From NCBI GenBank assembly GCA_963682055.1, contig OY821747.1, positions 33,354,126-33,418,125 on the forward strand: a stretch of 64,000 bases of DNA, in the 5' to 3' direction. This DNA comes from Primula veris. Its lineage: Eukaryota; Streptophyta; Magnoliopsida; Ericales; Primulaceae. The first letter of the stretch is position 1. Each line of letters opens with the position of its first letter. Below the pieces are notes generated by a model, which saw only the letters and a program-made list of their open reading frames with translations, ran no database searches and was not told the DNA's origin. Below are positions 24,124 to 36,235 of this stretch, one piece after another. The position numbers and the translations under genes were made by a program.

Positions 24124-24250
24124 ACACAACTTTTCACTTAAAAAATAAATATCACTTTTTGATAGATAGATAAAGAGAGAGAGAAAGAGAGAAAAAAAAT
24201 AAGAAAAATAATAAGAAACAAGAAAACTTTGATCAAAAATAAAAATAAAA

Positions 24251-27200
24251 ATGTCTAACCTTACAGATCTCATTAATCTTGATCTCTCAGATACCACTAA
24301 CAAGATCATTGCTGAATACATATGGTTTGTTTTTATTTACTTTTATTCTTCTTATCTTTTTTCTAGCTCTTTTTTTTTTTACTTTTTAGGTGTTGGGTCA
24401 TGTTTAAATCTTGTTTATATATCAAGAATTAATTATTGAACACATTTTTTGATGTAGTGGTTAAATTTGATTATTGTACTGATAAGATCATTGCTGAATA
24501 CATATGATTTTAATTTATTTACTTTTATTCATCTCATCTTTTTTCTAGCTCTTTTTTTCTTTTTTTTATATGTTAATTTCTGCTTTTTAGGTGTTGGGTC
24601 ATGTTTAAATCTTGTTTATATATCAAGAATTAATTATTGAACACATTTTTTGATGTAGTGGTTAAATTTGATTATTGTACTGATAAGATCATTGCTGAAT
24701 ACATATGATTTTTTTTAATTACTTTTATTCATCTTATCTTTTTTCTAGCTCTTTTTTTATTTTTTTATATTTTAATTTCTACTTTTTAGGTGTTGGGTCA
24801 TGTTTAAATCTTGTTTATATATCAAGAATTAATTATTGAACACATTTTTTTGATATAGAGGTTAAATTTGATTATTTTACTGATAAGATCATTGCTGAAT
24901 ACATATGGTGTTTTTTTTTAATATTTATATTCATTAAAATTTATTTCTTGATCTGTTTCTCTGTTTTATTGATCTTTTTATTTTTATACGGTATGTTTTT
25001 ACTTTTTAGGTGATGGGTCATGTTTAAATATTGTTATGCATGAGAATATATATCAAGAATTAATGATTGAGCTAAATTTTTGACATAGTAGTTAAATTTG
25101 AAGATTCTACTGATAAGATCATTGCTGAATACATATGGTTTGTTTTTAACTTTTAATACTTATATTCATCATAACTTTATTTCTTGCTCTGTTTCTCTTT
25201 TTTATTGATCTTTTTATTTTCCTGTTAATATACTTGGATTGATCTGATGAACCGGTCCTTGTTTTTATATGCTACTTATCTATGTTTTTACTTTTTAGGG
25301 TGTTTGGGTCTTGTTTAAATCTTGTTTTGCATGAGAATATATATCAAGAATTCATGATTGAACTAAATTTTTGGCATAGTGGTTAGATTTGAAGATTTTG
25401 AATAGAGCACACGGTGATAAATAGATTATGTTAGGGTAACTAATAAATTTTCTAACTTTATATAGTACAAACAAGCACACGGACACACATAGTACATATA
25501 ATATTTTCTAACTTTTGTAGATCAAAACTTTTTTCTTCATGAGGGGAATCTAACTATACTTTTTTGTCTAGTTAGGCTAACTAATAAATTTTAGAAAAAA
25601 TACTAGTGTTTTTTTAAAAAAGTCAATGATATCATTTGTTAATAATTACCTAAAAAGATTTTGTTTTTAATGACATTTTAAAGAGATGATTCAGAAAAAA
25701 TCAAATGTTTACTTTTTTTCATTTTTTTTTTTGGTTTCAAGTTATAAATAAATAGAATCGATGGTCTTGGCAATCCAGCCCAGCCTAGTCTAATATGGTC
25801 TTGATGATTATATAATGCTCTGTTTTATAAATTTTCTTTTATTTAATTATTCTTTTTACGATACGGAAATTTACTGTGATTTTTATTTGTTCTTAAACTG
25901 TCAATTTTTTGACTTACCCACCTGAACAAATTTTTTTGATCCTCACTTTATGGTAGTTAAAAAATTGATGCGCTGGTTAATAATGATTTTTTTTTTCCAG
26001 GATTGGTGGTTCAGGCATGGATATAAGAAGCAAAGCAAGGGTAATAAAATTAGTGTCTTCTAAAGTTGCAATCTTGTGTGTGGCAATTAAATTAACATTG
26101 TTTTCATTTATGTTGTTTTATTGGTGTTATATAGACTCTTCCTGGGCCAGTTAGTGATCCCAAGAAGCTTCCGAAATGGAACTTTGATGGATCTAGCACC
26201 GGTCAAGCTCCAGGAGATGATAGTGAAGTGATCATATAGTGAGTTTTCCGTTTTCTAAATTTGTCTCAAATATACCTTCAGTGTGGAAATTGTGTATATT
26301 TAATATGTTGAATTAAAATAGAAGCATTGCTGAAATGCTAAGATTTCATTTTGTAATGATTTGAAAAAAATATCTTCTGATTCATACAATAATAAAAGAT
26401 AAAAAAGACTTATCGGTGAACTGGTTTTTAAAGAGTAGTTTTTGCTAGTTTTAAGAAAGGTATAAGCTTTTGAGTCCTAAGAAACTTTTATTTTTCAGCT
26501 ATCATTGAAAGTGAAGTTTAAGCTAATTTTCCAGAAAAGGGGGAGTTTTGTGGTTGCTAAACATTGTGGTCCATGTTATCCAACCGGTAGCGACATATTT
26601 TAACTTTTAAATGACATTTTGTAAGATGTTCTTGTTATGTTTGTGGATCAATTTTCTTTTTAAATCATATCAACATATAGTCCAATTAATTACAAAAATA
26701 TCATAATATGGATCCCTTTTCTTTTAAGAACACAACCTTTCTCTTCTACACAGATTATTACTTTCTTTACATTTTCCCTGATTATTGTCAACTTTACCTT
26801 GGTTTTGTTTTGGAACAGCCCCCAAGCAATTTTCAAGGATCCATTCAGGAGGGGAAATAACATTTTGGTGAGAAAAGTTTGCATTTTTCGATTAAAAGTC
26901 TGTTTTTGAATTCTTAAAAAGCTAATCTCTTTCTATCTCTCCAGGTGATATGTGACGCTTACACGCCTGCAGGTGAGCCAATTCCCACAAATAAGAGGTA
27001 CAACGCGGCTAAGGTTTTCAGCCAACCCGAAGTTGCTGCCGAAGTTCCCTGGTATAAGACATATCTCAACATTCACATAGTTTTATCTGATTTCCTTTCT
27101 CTAAAATTTAAGCCTTCTCTTTACTCGCTTTATTTGTTGCCCTTTAGGTATGGGATTGAACAAGAGTACACCTTGTTGCAAAAGGATGTTAAGTGGCCCA

Positions 27201-29406
27201 TGGGCTGGCCAAAGGGTGGTTACCCTGGACCTCAGGTAATGAGATCCTTGGCATATAAAATTTTGAATTGTTGGCTTAAATAATCAGCTTATCAACTCTC
27301 TGCATTTGCAAGCTTCAAGAAAGGAACAGTGACATAAATTTTGTTATTTTTATTTTCCCTTTATTTGTTAAGCCGCTGATCTATCGAGTCATATCACGTG
27401 TAATTTCTTTTCACAAAGATTCACAAATCGTGCTTCTTTACATTCACGCACTAGACTCAATTTGTCTCATTATTTCTTTCTACGTTATATATAGAGTTCA
27501 TGTATTTAATTACTGGAACCTGCTATCTAATTTTGACAAATTGGACGCATGTTGATAATTTTGGTTTTCTTTTCCTCTTCCTTTCATTTTCAAAATTCAG
27601 GTCCAGTCCTTTCGAATAAATTTGTTAGGCCTATTCTGCAATTTGATTTTTAAAAGGATTGATTTTTGCAGGTAAACCTGGGTCTTTAATATTTGTTTTT
27701 TGAATGCATTGCAGGGACCATACTACTGTGGTATTGGTGCTGACAAAGCGTTTGGACGTGATATTGTAGATGCACATTACAAGGCATGTCTCTATGCTGG
27801 TATTAACATCAGTGGCATTAACGGTGAAGTGATGCCTGGCCAGGTAATTTCAGTACTCTTATATTTACATTTACTTCCCCAGGAAAAACTAAGTAAGATT
27901 TACTTAATAACTGTAAGTTCGGAGAATAAAGTTTGGGCCTTTTATTAATTATTTGCAGTGGGAGTTCCAAGTAGGACCTGCTGTTGGAATCTCAGCTGGT
28001 GACGAGTTGTGGGCTGCTCGCTTTATTTTGGAGGTATGTATGAATGGTTACTGTTTTTGTTGTTGTCTATGTTTATTAGCATACTGGTTATTAAATTATT
28101 ATATTGATGAGTTGTTATCTGCGGCTAATTTTTTTTGTAAACAGAGGATAACCGAGATTGCTGGAGTCGTGGTCTCTTTTGATCCCAAACCTATTGAGGT
28201 TTGTTTATTTATTATCTGTCCTCATATATATGCCGTATCACTCGCTGCAAATATTTGTATGTCCAGTTCCAGTATATATTGGGAGATGGATCATATTTGC
28301 TTACGACTTTATTTTACCGATGTCATTCTTAATTTAGGGTATTAACTGGGTTAATTTTCTTGTGCCAGGGAGATTGGAATGGAGCTGGAGCACACTGCAA
28401 CTACAGGTATGTAATCAAACAAATATACCACTACTAAATTACAGTAGTAGTAAATATTTCCGTATCGCTTATGACTGCATTTATTATTATTATCAGCACC
28501 AAGACAATGAGGGAAGATGGAGGATATGAAGTGATTAAAAAGGCTATTGAGAAGCTTAGTCTAAAACACAAAGAACACATTGCTGCTTATGGTGAAGGCA
28601 ATGAGCGTCGTCTCACTGGCAAACATGAGACTGCTGATATCAACACCTTCAAATGGGTAACTAATTTTGTATTACTAGTTTACACTGCCTTTATTATTAT
28701 TTTCAATATTTGAGAAGATGTTCTATTGTTTTGTTGCTCAGGCTTTTTGTGTACCTTTTCTCTGGAGATGAGTTTTTTGAGTGCTGATTAATTGCAACTT
28801 TGTCACCGTGCTTTGCATTTACGATTTTTGACTTCTTTTTCTCCTTAAACAGGCTTAGGGGTAAAAGCTTATTCAGTTATAGCGTCTAAACATATTAGCT
28901 AGAATTTTGAGGTTTGTAATTTGTAAAAAAAGCTCGGTTCATCTCGTTTTATAGCTTCTAAATCTATTCAGACACAAGAAAATTAGAGCTTAGCTTTTAA
29001 TCTGGTAAAATAATTTTAGTCCAACTAATAGAAAAACACTGATGTTATTTGCGCAAACCAAACAAGGCCTTAGATGAACACATTGTGTTAAATGTAAGTT
29101 GTCATGTGTGTTTACTTTTCCTGCGCATCCAAGTTCCAACTGCCACGTGTGAAAGAAAGTTAGATCCATGTAAATAAATTGCGTTCCAGCTAATAGTCCA
29201 GCACTTAACTCATTTAGCACAAATTTTTGTAATTATTTTTCTTACCTAATTATTCATAATAGGGGGTTGCAAACCGAGGTGCGTCGATCCGTGTTGGTCG
29301 GGACACAGAGAAAGAAGGCAAAGGTTACTTTGAGGACAGGAGGCCTGCTTCCAACATGGACCCGTACACAGTCACCTCCATGATTGCCGAAACCACGCTC
29401 CTCTAA
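24251..29406 (+). CDS. GLN1: Cytosolic glutamine synthetase (GS1), 12 exons
   Basis: Makes glutamine from glutamate, ammonia and ATP in the cytosol; no transit peptide. Exons: 24251-24324, 26001-26040, 26135-26238, 26819-26867, 26945-27051, 27148-27235, 27715-27843, 27959-28033, 28145-28198, 28369-28406, 28497-28656, 29263-29406. Total 1062 nt, 353 residues; all junctions GT-AG and in phase. Metal/ammonia-site Glu129, Glu131, Glu192, Glu199, plus His249, Asn251, Arg291 and Arg311, sit at the canonical GS1 positions. [42 protein letters not shown] and [10 protein letters not shown] blocks are present. Oddities: the protein ends AETTLL, so the usual last three residues (Trp-Lys-Pro) are missing because TAA stands where TGG is expected; residue 17 is Asn; residue 250 is Cys where Thr is usual. 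Probably functional, since the active site is complete. Intron 1 holds a tandem array derived from the exon 1 end. Confidence 0.97.
24302..25390 (+). repeat. Five-unit tandem array of exon 1 tail plus intron in GS1 intron 1
   Basis: The coding sequence AAGATCATTGCTGAATACAT with its ATG/donor end occurs at 24302 (the real exon) and again at 24484, 24685, 24885 and 25115. Spacing is about 182, 201, 200 and 230 bp. Each unit continues with TTTACTTTTATTC, TTTTCTAGCTC, CTTTTTAGGTG, GGGTCATGTTTAAAT and TTAAATTTGAWGATT. The fifth copy retains the exact donor context ATATGGTTTGTTTTT of exon 1; the second and third read ATATGATTT. Confidence 0.95.
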
Positions 29407-30099
29407 AAATCATAAGCGCCATGTCAGCATTGTTGGAACTTCATTGAAACCACACAATGATACTTGCTTATTTCGTTGTGATTTTATCGGACAAACTATG
29501 ATTTGTCTTGCATAATGTTTGTGTTTCTCTTTTCACTAGACTGTAATTTTATTTGGCCATATTTCTATCATTTTAGACTATGCAAGTTGATTGTCCTTGG
29601 CTAAACTAAAGGTTATCTCATATATGCTGCATATGCACATTAATAATGTTTTGAAAGGGGTTGTCTTCATATCACCTTGTATTATTGACTTATTGTGTAT
29701 GGTTGGTCGTGTTTTTCATCTCCATTCTATTTTTGCGGTTATGTTCAGGCTTTCTAGTTTTTAACGCAGTTGATTATTATTGAGGTTCGAAGTTCCAGGA
29801 TGTATAGGTAGGAATTCGACAGCTGACCATAGCCAATAGGGAACGGTGATTCTACAAGTGGTGGAATCCTCTACGGAATGTTGTTATTTATCTGAAGATA
29901 CAGTACTACTGTTATGTGACTTGAATATTTACATGGAAATTTAGTAGAGACAGTCGTTTCTGAAAATATTGAGCATTCCCCTATTGCTGCCATTTCATTT
30001 TTCCTAGTTCCTGCAGGTAGGTAACTTTGCATTGATGTGCATCAATGGCAGTGCTGGAGAATTATATTCTTTCTATGTTTACCATTTTAACCATTTTGG
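29407..30099 (+). other. GS1 3' untranslated and downstream sequence
   Basis: It begins right after the GS1 stop. A second in-frame TAA follows nine bases on (TAA AAA TCA TAA), matching the family's usual stop position. T-rich, AT-rich sequence with no further gene. The polyadenylation site cannot be fixed by eye. Confidence 0.6.
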
Positions 30100-30102
30100 T
30101 AA

Positions 30103-30345
30103 TTAGTGAAATAGCAGTAACGCTAGACGTACCGGGGTCAGTCCTGCAAAATATCCCGCTGGGGTGGCGTAGGTAATTAAAACATTAGTCTCATTGCCCC
30201 TAAGAATAGATTTAAGATGACAAATCCCTATTGCCCAATAATATTCACTACATTCGATTTTAGAAGAAAGATCCACCAAAATCATCTCTTTCTCTGAATT
30301 TTTAAGGGTAAATGTCAAAAAGATACATATGTTAGTGTATGTTTA
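30103..30345 (-). repeat. Inverted partial copy of the copia 3'-flank sequence
   Basis: Read on the minus strand from 30345 it gives GTTAAACATAC, ACATATG, ATCTTTTTGACATTTACCC, TTAAAAATTCAGAG, GATGATTTTGGTGG and TATTGGGCAATAGGGATTTG. This is collinear with 41449-41601 and 62534-62698, the sequence just 3' of both copia insertions. A 71-codon open frame spans it but has no known domain, and its homologues are not open, so I do not call a gene. Confidence 0.7.
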
Positions 30346-30349
30346 ACAT

Positions 30350-32761
30350 GGTTGAGAGCAAACTCGCATTAAAAACATGACCGACTTGATATAAAACTTG
30401 TTTAACAACAATTATTTAATATTGTAATGTTACGTTTGTTTGTAGTGTAAGAGCTGGTATAAAATTATTACTACCGTGTGACCCATGTTATTATAACTTG
30501 CTTGTTTATATAAATTGCATTTAGTATTATATAAATGATAATACTAATTATATTATAATTTATACTAATAATGGGGTATAATTAATATTAAATAGTTATA
30601 AACTATACCCGGTTATATGCAAACAACTTTATCCAAACAAAAAACATGCACTTCTATTAAATTGCTCAAAAAGGTCGACATAGGACTCAATAAATTTCAT
30701 TAACATTCTTAACAGGGTAGTGTGCACAAAAAATGTCTATCTGCTAAATTGAGAGAGATAGACGGTCTATGTGGGTGTGGGAATGTGTAGTATTGTGGGG
30801 GTATTATACCGAGTAATAAACACACAACTTGTGAACAACTCATGCACATCACATGAGAATAACTATGACGTGTATCGGTATTTTTCTAACAAGAAAATAT
30901 AAAATTTATATCACATTTAGTGCATGCGTTGTGTACGAATTGTATGAATATTATTACTCGTATTATACCTAAAGAATAAAATAATCATACCTAAAAAATT
31001 ATTATGATTACTTATGATAAAAAAACAGGTAGAACAGCGGAAAAAACGTATCCAGAATTTTAGGTTTAGTATGTACGTATATTATCAAAGTTTAATCATG
31101 TTTTACCGTATATGTTTATATCATACCGAATAATAGAAGAGAACAGATGACGGTTGTGAGATGGAATACATCGCCTCAACTCTTCTAACGTATGCCTGAC
31201 CTAACAGTTTGCTCCGGAAAAGAGTGTGGCCTCACTCAGGCAAAAACCGAAACTCTAATTCGTATGAATTATATTTCGTGTCTTTTTTGCCAATAAAGTG
31301 TGCTATATATAGGCTAAGTTAGATACTTGATGGCTTATAAATATAGAGTTAAAATAAAGATCCAGTGTTATAAAATCTCAATCACCCGAGATTTACACAT
31401 ATCTTTATTAACCATACTTTATCCCATTAAATATTATGATTGATCTCTCTATCAAGATCCTTCCGAATATTTAATTCGTTCAAATTGTCAAATATGTCTA
31501 TTATCTCCCCACGTTAAGATACTCGTTTATTAATATAAATCATTGATTGATTTCTTATTTAATAAACGTATTATTGTTAAACCTGTCCGGTTAACTGATT
31601 TGTCGTGTCGGATTCTAAATCCACCTGAAAGGTTTACACGCACAAAACTTATAAGTTTTCTTAAGGAAGTATCATCAATCCCTTACGGGATGTGAATTTC
31701 TTTTATTACTAATAAACACTGCTACGAATAATATTGTCATCAAACTCATTAACTTTATTGACTCGTAACGAATCTCATCATATATGAATTAAAATGACAA
31801 ACACATCCATACATGTCTAAATGGTAATATAGGAATTAAGAGAATAAAAAATAGCCATGACCACGAGGTATAAATCATTTTGTTTAGTCAGTCACCAAAT
31901 AATTAACTCGTAATAGACCTGTTTAATAGACACCAAGTGTACTGGTAAATGAAGTTGAAAATATACCGTTCTTTATAATAAAGACAGACCTACTAAAACT
32001 ACGTACTACAACTCTACCGGTGTGTCCATTTCTATCTAAAATTGTAAACATATAACTTATATAACATTAGAACTGATAGTCTAATTTTCTGTGTGTGAGC
32101 TATACTGTACAAATCAGTCCATCTACTAAATACAATAATTGATACTTATTTAGTCATTCAATCAATAATATTCAATAACAACTGCTCATAATATTTTCAT
32201 TCAATCAATCAATTGAAAACATTATCAAATATAATAAAAAAAAACAAGTATGTATTTTAGTATATTCCTAACAACTTAAACTCTTAATCCCTTAGATTAT
32301 TCCCTTAGATTATTTCCGATATACATATTTATAATGTATACTGCTTTAACTTGCAGATGGTGAGACTTGTTGTAGTCAATAAAGCCGTATGTCGGGAAGT
32401 AACATTATTTATATGGTGTGTTTATAATCGACGGAATTCACATCTCTTGAATATAAATTAATGATCCCTTTGAGAAGGTTATAAGTTTTGTTTGTGTCGT
32501 GTCAAGTATTGCAAGTGAATTTTGAATCCGACACAACAAATAAGTTAAGTGGTTAGGTCGGGTAAATAATATGTTAATTAATATAATTGTCAGTAATTTA
32601 TTTACTAGGTAGATATATGTAATCTTAACGTCAGGATATATTTAATTATTTAGTAATATGCTGTCAAATATTATTTTGAGAATGATTTGAAGTGCAATTA
32701 TATTTCCTAATAGAAATTAATATAAATAAAGATTATATATCCTATGATTATAAAAGTTTTG
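30350..32761. other. Intergenic, nothing recognised
   Basis: About 2.4 kb of AT-rich sequence without coding signal or obvious repeat structure. Confidence 0.4.
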
Positions 32762-32853
32762 ATTAGATAATATTATAATAGTGTTTTAATCAAGACTATA
32801 TAATATGCATTTTTTTACTGTTGATTAAAACACTATTATAATATTATCTAATC
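32762..32853. repeat. Perfect 32-bp inverted repeat, ~28-nt loop
   Basis: Left arm 32762-32793 (GATTAGATAATATTATAATA...) and right arm 32822-32853 are exact reverse complements, with an AT-rich loop between. The arms abut the left edge of the LTR-like segment that follows. Confidence 0.9.
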
Positions 32854-33629
32854 CAACAACTCCAAACGGTCATCTATGGACCAACAGACATTTTGGACTT
32901 CAAATAATCCCTCTCCAAAATACACCAATTATCATCCCTTAATCTCTCTCTATCAAAAACACAAAAAAACTCCATTGTTGAACAAAAAAGCTCAAAAAGA
33001 GAAAAATAAGGAGAAAAGTGATCAAGTTCAAACAATATCAAAAAATCACCAATTAGCTTATTTAGAAGCAATAAAATAGTTAGTGTAGTTACATTGTTGT
33101 AACAAAATTGTAAAGAGCAAATTATAAGCTCATTTGTGAGTGAGTGTTTGGGTAGAAACTTTTAATCCAAAGTGTTGGTTAAAAGTTCTAGATTAAACAC
33201 TTGGATACTCATAAATTGAGGGGGAGTCGTTGACTCGTCTTTTGTGTACTCTTGCACTTGTATCAAGATTGTATCATCGGGTAGAGGGTGAGCAAATCGG
33301 TTGATTAGCTCGGTAGGATTTGTAATCTTGGGAAGAAGATTATAGTAAAATACTCGGTAGCGTGAATACCGAGGAGAGGACGTAGGCGGGTTTGCCGAAT
33401 CTCTATATATCGTGGTGTCAATCTCTTCCCTTACTATTTAATTTCCGCAACTTATATTATTTGTGATTGCGCGCATGTTTCAATTTATTCATGCATTATC
33501 ATCGCATATTTATTGTCGCAAATATATATTGAGCTAGTTGGATTGTTAGTTGCGCTTAGAATTTTAATTCCGCGAAAAACGCCTAAAAACTTATTCACCC
33601 CCTCTAAGGTTTAGCCGCGCGGGCCAACA
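32819..33629 (+). mobile_element. Possible solo LTR or LTR fragment (copia-like)
   Basis: The 3' end reads TTATTCACCCCCTCTAAGG and then GGGCCAACA, the style of 3' LTR ends in SIRE-like copia elements. A TGTTGATTAAAAC at 32819 could be the 5' end but overlaps the palindrome. No primer-binding site follows and no convincing target duplication flanks it. The left boundary is uncertain and could lie nearer 32701. Confidence 0.4.
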
Positions 33630-34765
33630 AATTATTTATATAATGAATTGTAAGAAATTGTGTTTATAATCAATAAAACTCATAGATACAAATATGTACG
33701 TCTTCGTAAATCATATTTTTTTAAGTGTATTATTCAACTCTATAGACATTTTGTATATTTATATTAGTCATACAATTAATTAATCACTTCTTCTTATTGT
33801 GTTTTTTTAAGAAGCAACTTTTATTTGTGATCTAACGATACGAAAACGATTTGCAACGTACATCAATTTTTTGGTTCACGAGACGAGATGAGACGAACAC
33901 GAAACGAAACTATATATTTTTTCATGAGATGAAAACGAACATCATTTATTTAGTTTGTCATGAAACCGAGCAAGTCGAAATGCCAAACGAAATGACAATG
34001 AACATGACCTTTTTCGTCTCGTTTCGTTTCATTAGCGGTCATAAATGTGGGTTGTTGTAATGGCCTAATGCTTGAAAATAAATTGTAAATAATTAATAAA
34101 ATAAATTTTTTTTTTAAATGATCAAAAAATAAGCGGGCCAGATGAAAAACGGTAGCATATGTTTTCTCTTTGCTAATAAGTAAACCTCAATCATACTTTT
34201 AAATACACTTTTGTTGATATTAACTTTTAAGTAACAAAAATCATATTTGTATTTTGCGAATCAAATGTCTAAGTTTATTTAAAAGTAAACTTACAGAAAA
34301 AGTACACTCATATAAATGACCAGCCAAACAAGACCTAAATGTATATTTATCTTTGCTCACTTTATTCAAAAATGCCCATATATGTGCAAAACTACCTAAA
34401 AAATTTACTCCCCACCCTTTATCCCAAAATAAAATAAAAACATTGGTGTCAAGATCTGGTCGTTTGCCTAGTCTATGGATAGTCTTGAACACATGTTCCA
34501 ATTTTCGAATGCAGAATTTTGCTAATACAAACAAAAAATAAATACAAAGGAGAAAGAAATTCAGAATCAAATCGTGCATGCGGTTGTTGTAATTCATAAA
34601 AACGACTTGTATAAATAACGGGAAACTATTTCTGGAGAAAAAACCTCTCCAATACTTGTCATCGAAACTAATAAAATGGGGAGAATCCAAAGTTGAAGGT
34701 TTATATAAGGTATACTTCAATGTGCTAAAGCCCATACGCCAAAAATTAAAAATTAAAAATAAATA
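33630..34765. other. Intergenic, nothing recognised
   Basis: It includes a 199-codon open frame on the minus strand (34241-34840) that is Phe/Leu-rich and compositionally noncoding-looking. It has no recognisable domain and overlaps the foldback to its right. A GAGACGAGATGAGACGAA-like stretch lies near 33880. Confidence 0.4.
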
Positions 34766-35085
34766 TGAAGTTGCTTTTGGTACTTGTACACTAGGAGTAC
34801 TTAGTTGCGTACCCATTGCAATTGTAAACAAGTATAACATATAAAATTAGAATAAAAACTTGCCAGTATACTTCATGAAAGTAAATCTCTGCACCATCGA
34901 TCTTCTGGATGATCGATACTAATCCTTTCAAATAAGTTTTAGTTCCTTAATTGCAGTCTTCTACATGTGATAATGGTGTAATCAAACTAAGGTTTCATAA
35001 GTGATGTATTATCAGCCGGTGGATCCATCCAAATGATCCTGAAAGGTTTCTCTTCTTTTGGTACATAATAAATTTTGATAAAATC

Positions 35086-35397
35086 TTAATCTTTCATCAA
35101 TAGAGTTACCATATGAAGTTTTGTCCATAAAAAACAAACATCAGTGAAGTATATGTTATTAACTCCGATTCCATATACATAAACTTTTACTTGTGCTGAC
35201 AACAGACTAACGAAAAAAGTAAGACCACTGCGATTTGTCATTTTATTCCACATTTTATTCATTTTGTCTAGCTTGAGTACGACTATTTTCTTAACGCAAC
35301 ACACGTACATAAGATATATGTGTCCTTTATGTCCTACCATTTTACAATGCCTCAAATAATTTACAGAACGGAGGATCGGTAATCTTGGGAGACGCAC
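35086..35397 (-). pseudogene. DUF295 (KIB1-4) F-box C-terminal fragment, left arm
   Basis: The minus-strand frame contains KMVGHKGHIYLMYVCC, VVLKLDKMNKMW, LTFFVSLLSAQVKVYV and IYFTDVCF. These match the order of family features: propeller blades, then an N-x-IYFTD motif near the C-terminus. No F-box is attached. The upstream sequence, toward the foldback loop, continues the homology in other frames. Confidence 0.6.
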
Positions 35398-35889
35398 AAT
35401 ATCAAGAGTCTACTCGCAAGTTTTGGTATCATAACAAATATATAAATAACGGTTAGAACTTTGACAATATAAAACCCATTGCTATATATGTGATCTTCCA
35501 AAATATCATTGAAGACACGACCCTTACAAGGCCGATCTACACTAGTTGCCACTCCTTTGTCCTAATGCTACACGTGCTATTAGCATTTGTATTTTCTTCC
35601 TCACCTTTGCATGATCACCATACAATATTCACCGTGAATTCCCATTTTTTAAATATAAATGCTCACATTAAGACAAAGAAGTGGACAACTAGTGTAGATC
35701 GGCCAGTGTCGTGTCTTCAACTGTATTTTGGAAAATCTAATATATAGCAATGGGCTTTTAAATTGTCCAAGTCCTAACCATTATCTATATATTTGCATAT
35801 GATACCAAAACTTGCGAGTGGACTCATGATGTTGTGTGCCCCACAAGATTGCCAATCTTCTATTGTGTAAATTGGTTGAGGCAGTGTAA

Positions 35890-36235
35890 AATGGTAGGAC
35901 ATGAAGGACATATATCTTATATACTTGTATTGCGTTAAGAAACCAATCGTATTCAAGCTAGAAAAAACGATTAATTTTTGTAAGAAAATGACAAATCTTG
36001 GTGGACTTACTTTTTTCGTTAGTCCGCTGTCAGCACAAGCAAGAGTTTATGTATCTGGAATCGAAGCTAATAACGTCTACTTCACAGATGTTTGTTTTCA
36101 TGGACAAAAGTGCATACAATAATCTATTGATGGAAGGGGATTTTATATTACTAAAACTTATTATGAACCAAAAGAAGAGGAATCTTTCAAGGGCATTTGG
36201 ATGGATCCACCGGCAGATGATGCACCAGTCATGAA
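35890..36235 (+). pseudogene. DUF295 (KIB1-4) F-box C-terminal fragment, right arm
   Basis: Inverted copy of the left-arm fragment. MVGHEGHIS near 35891 is followed by stops, then LTFFVSPLSAQARVYV and NNVYFTDVCF in one frame and FKGIWMDPPADDAP-like sequence up to about 36230. It is disrupted by several frame changes. Confidence 0.6.

Noticed and set aside
24479..25138. Repeated exon-like copies in GS1 intron 1 as alternative exons
   Set aside because: No good acceptor in a compatible frame was established for any copy. They are recorded as a repeat array instead.
30103..30318. 71-codon frame downstream of GS1
   Set aside because: Its homologous sequences at 41.5 and 62.6 kb are not open, so it does not behave like a conserved protein.
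34241..34840. 199-codon open frame on the minus strand
   Set aside because: No recognisable domain, hydrophobic low-complexity composition, and it runs into the foldback arm. It is more likely chance in AT-rich DNA.
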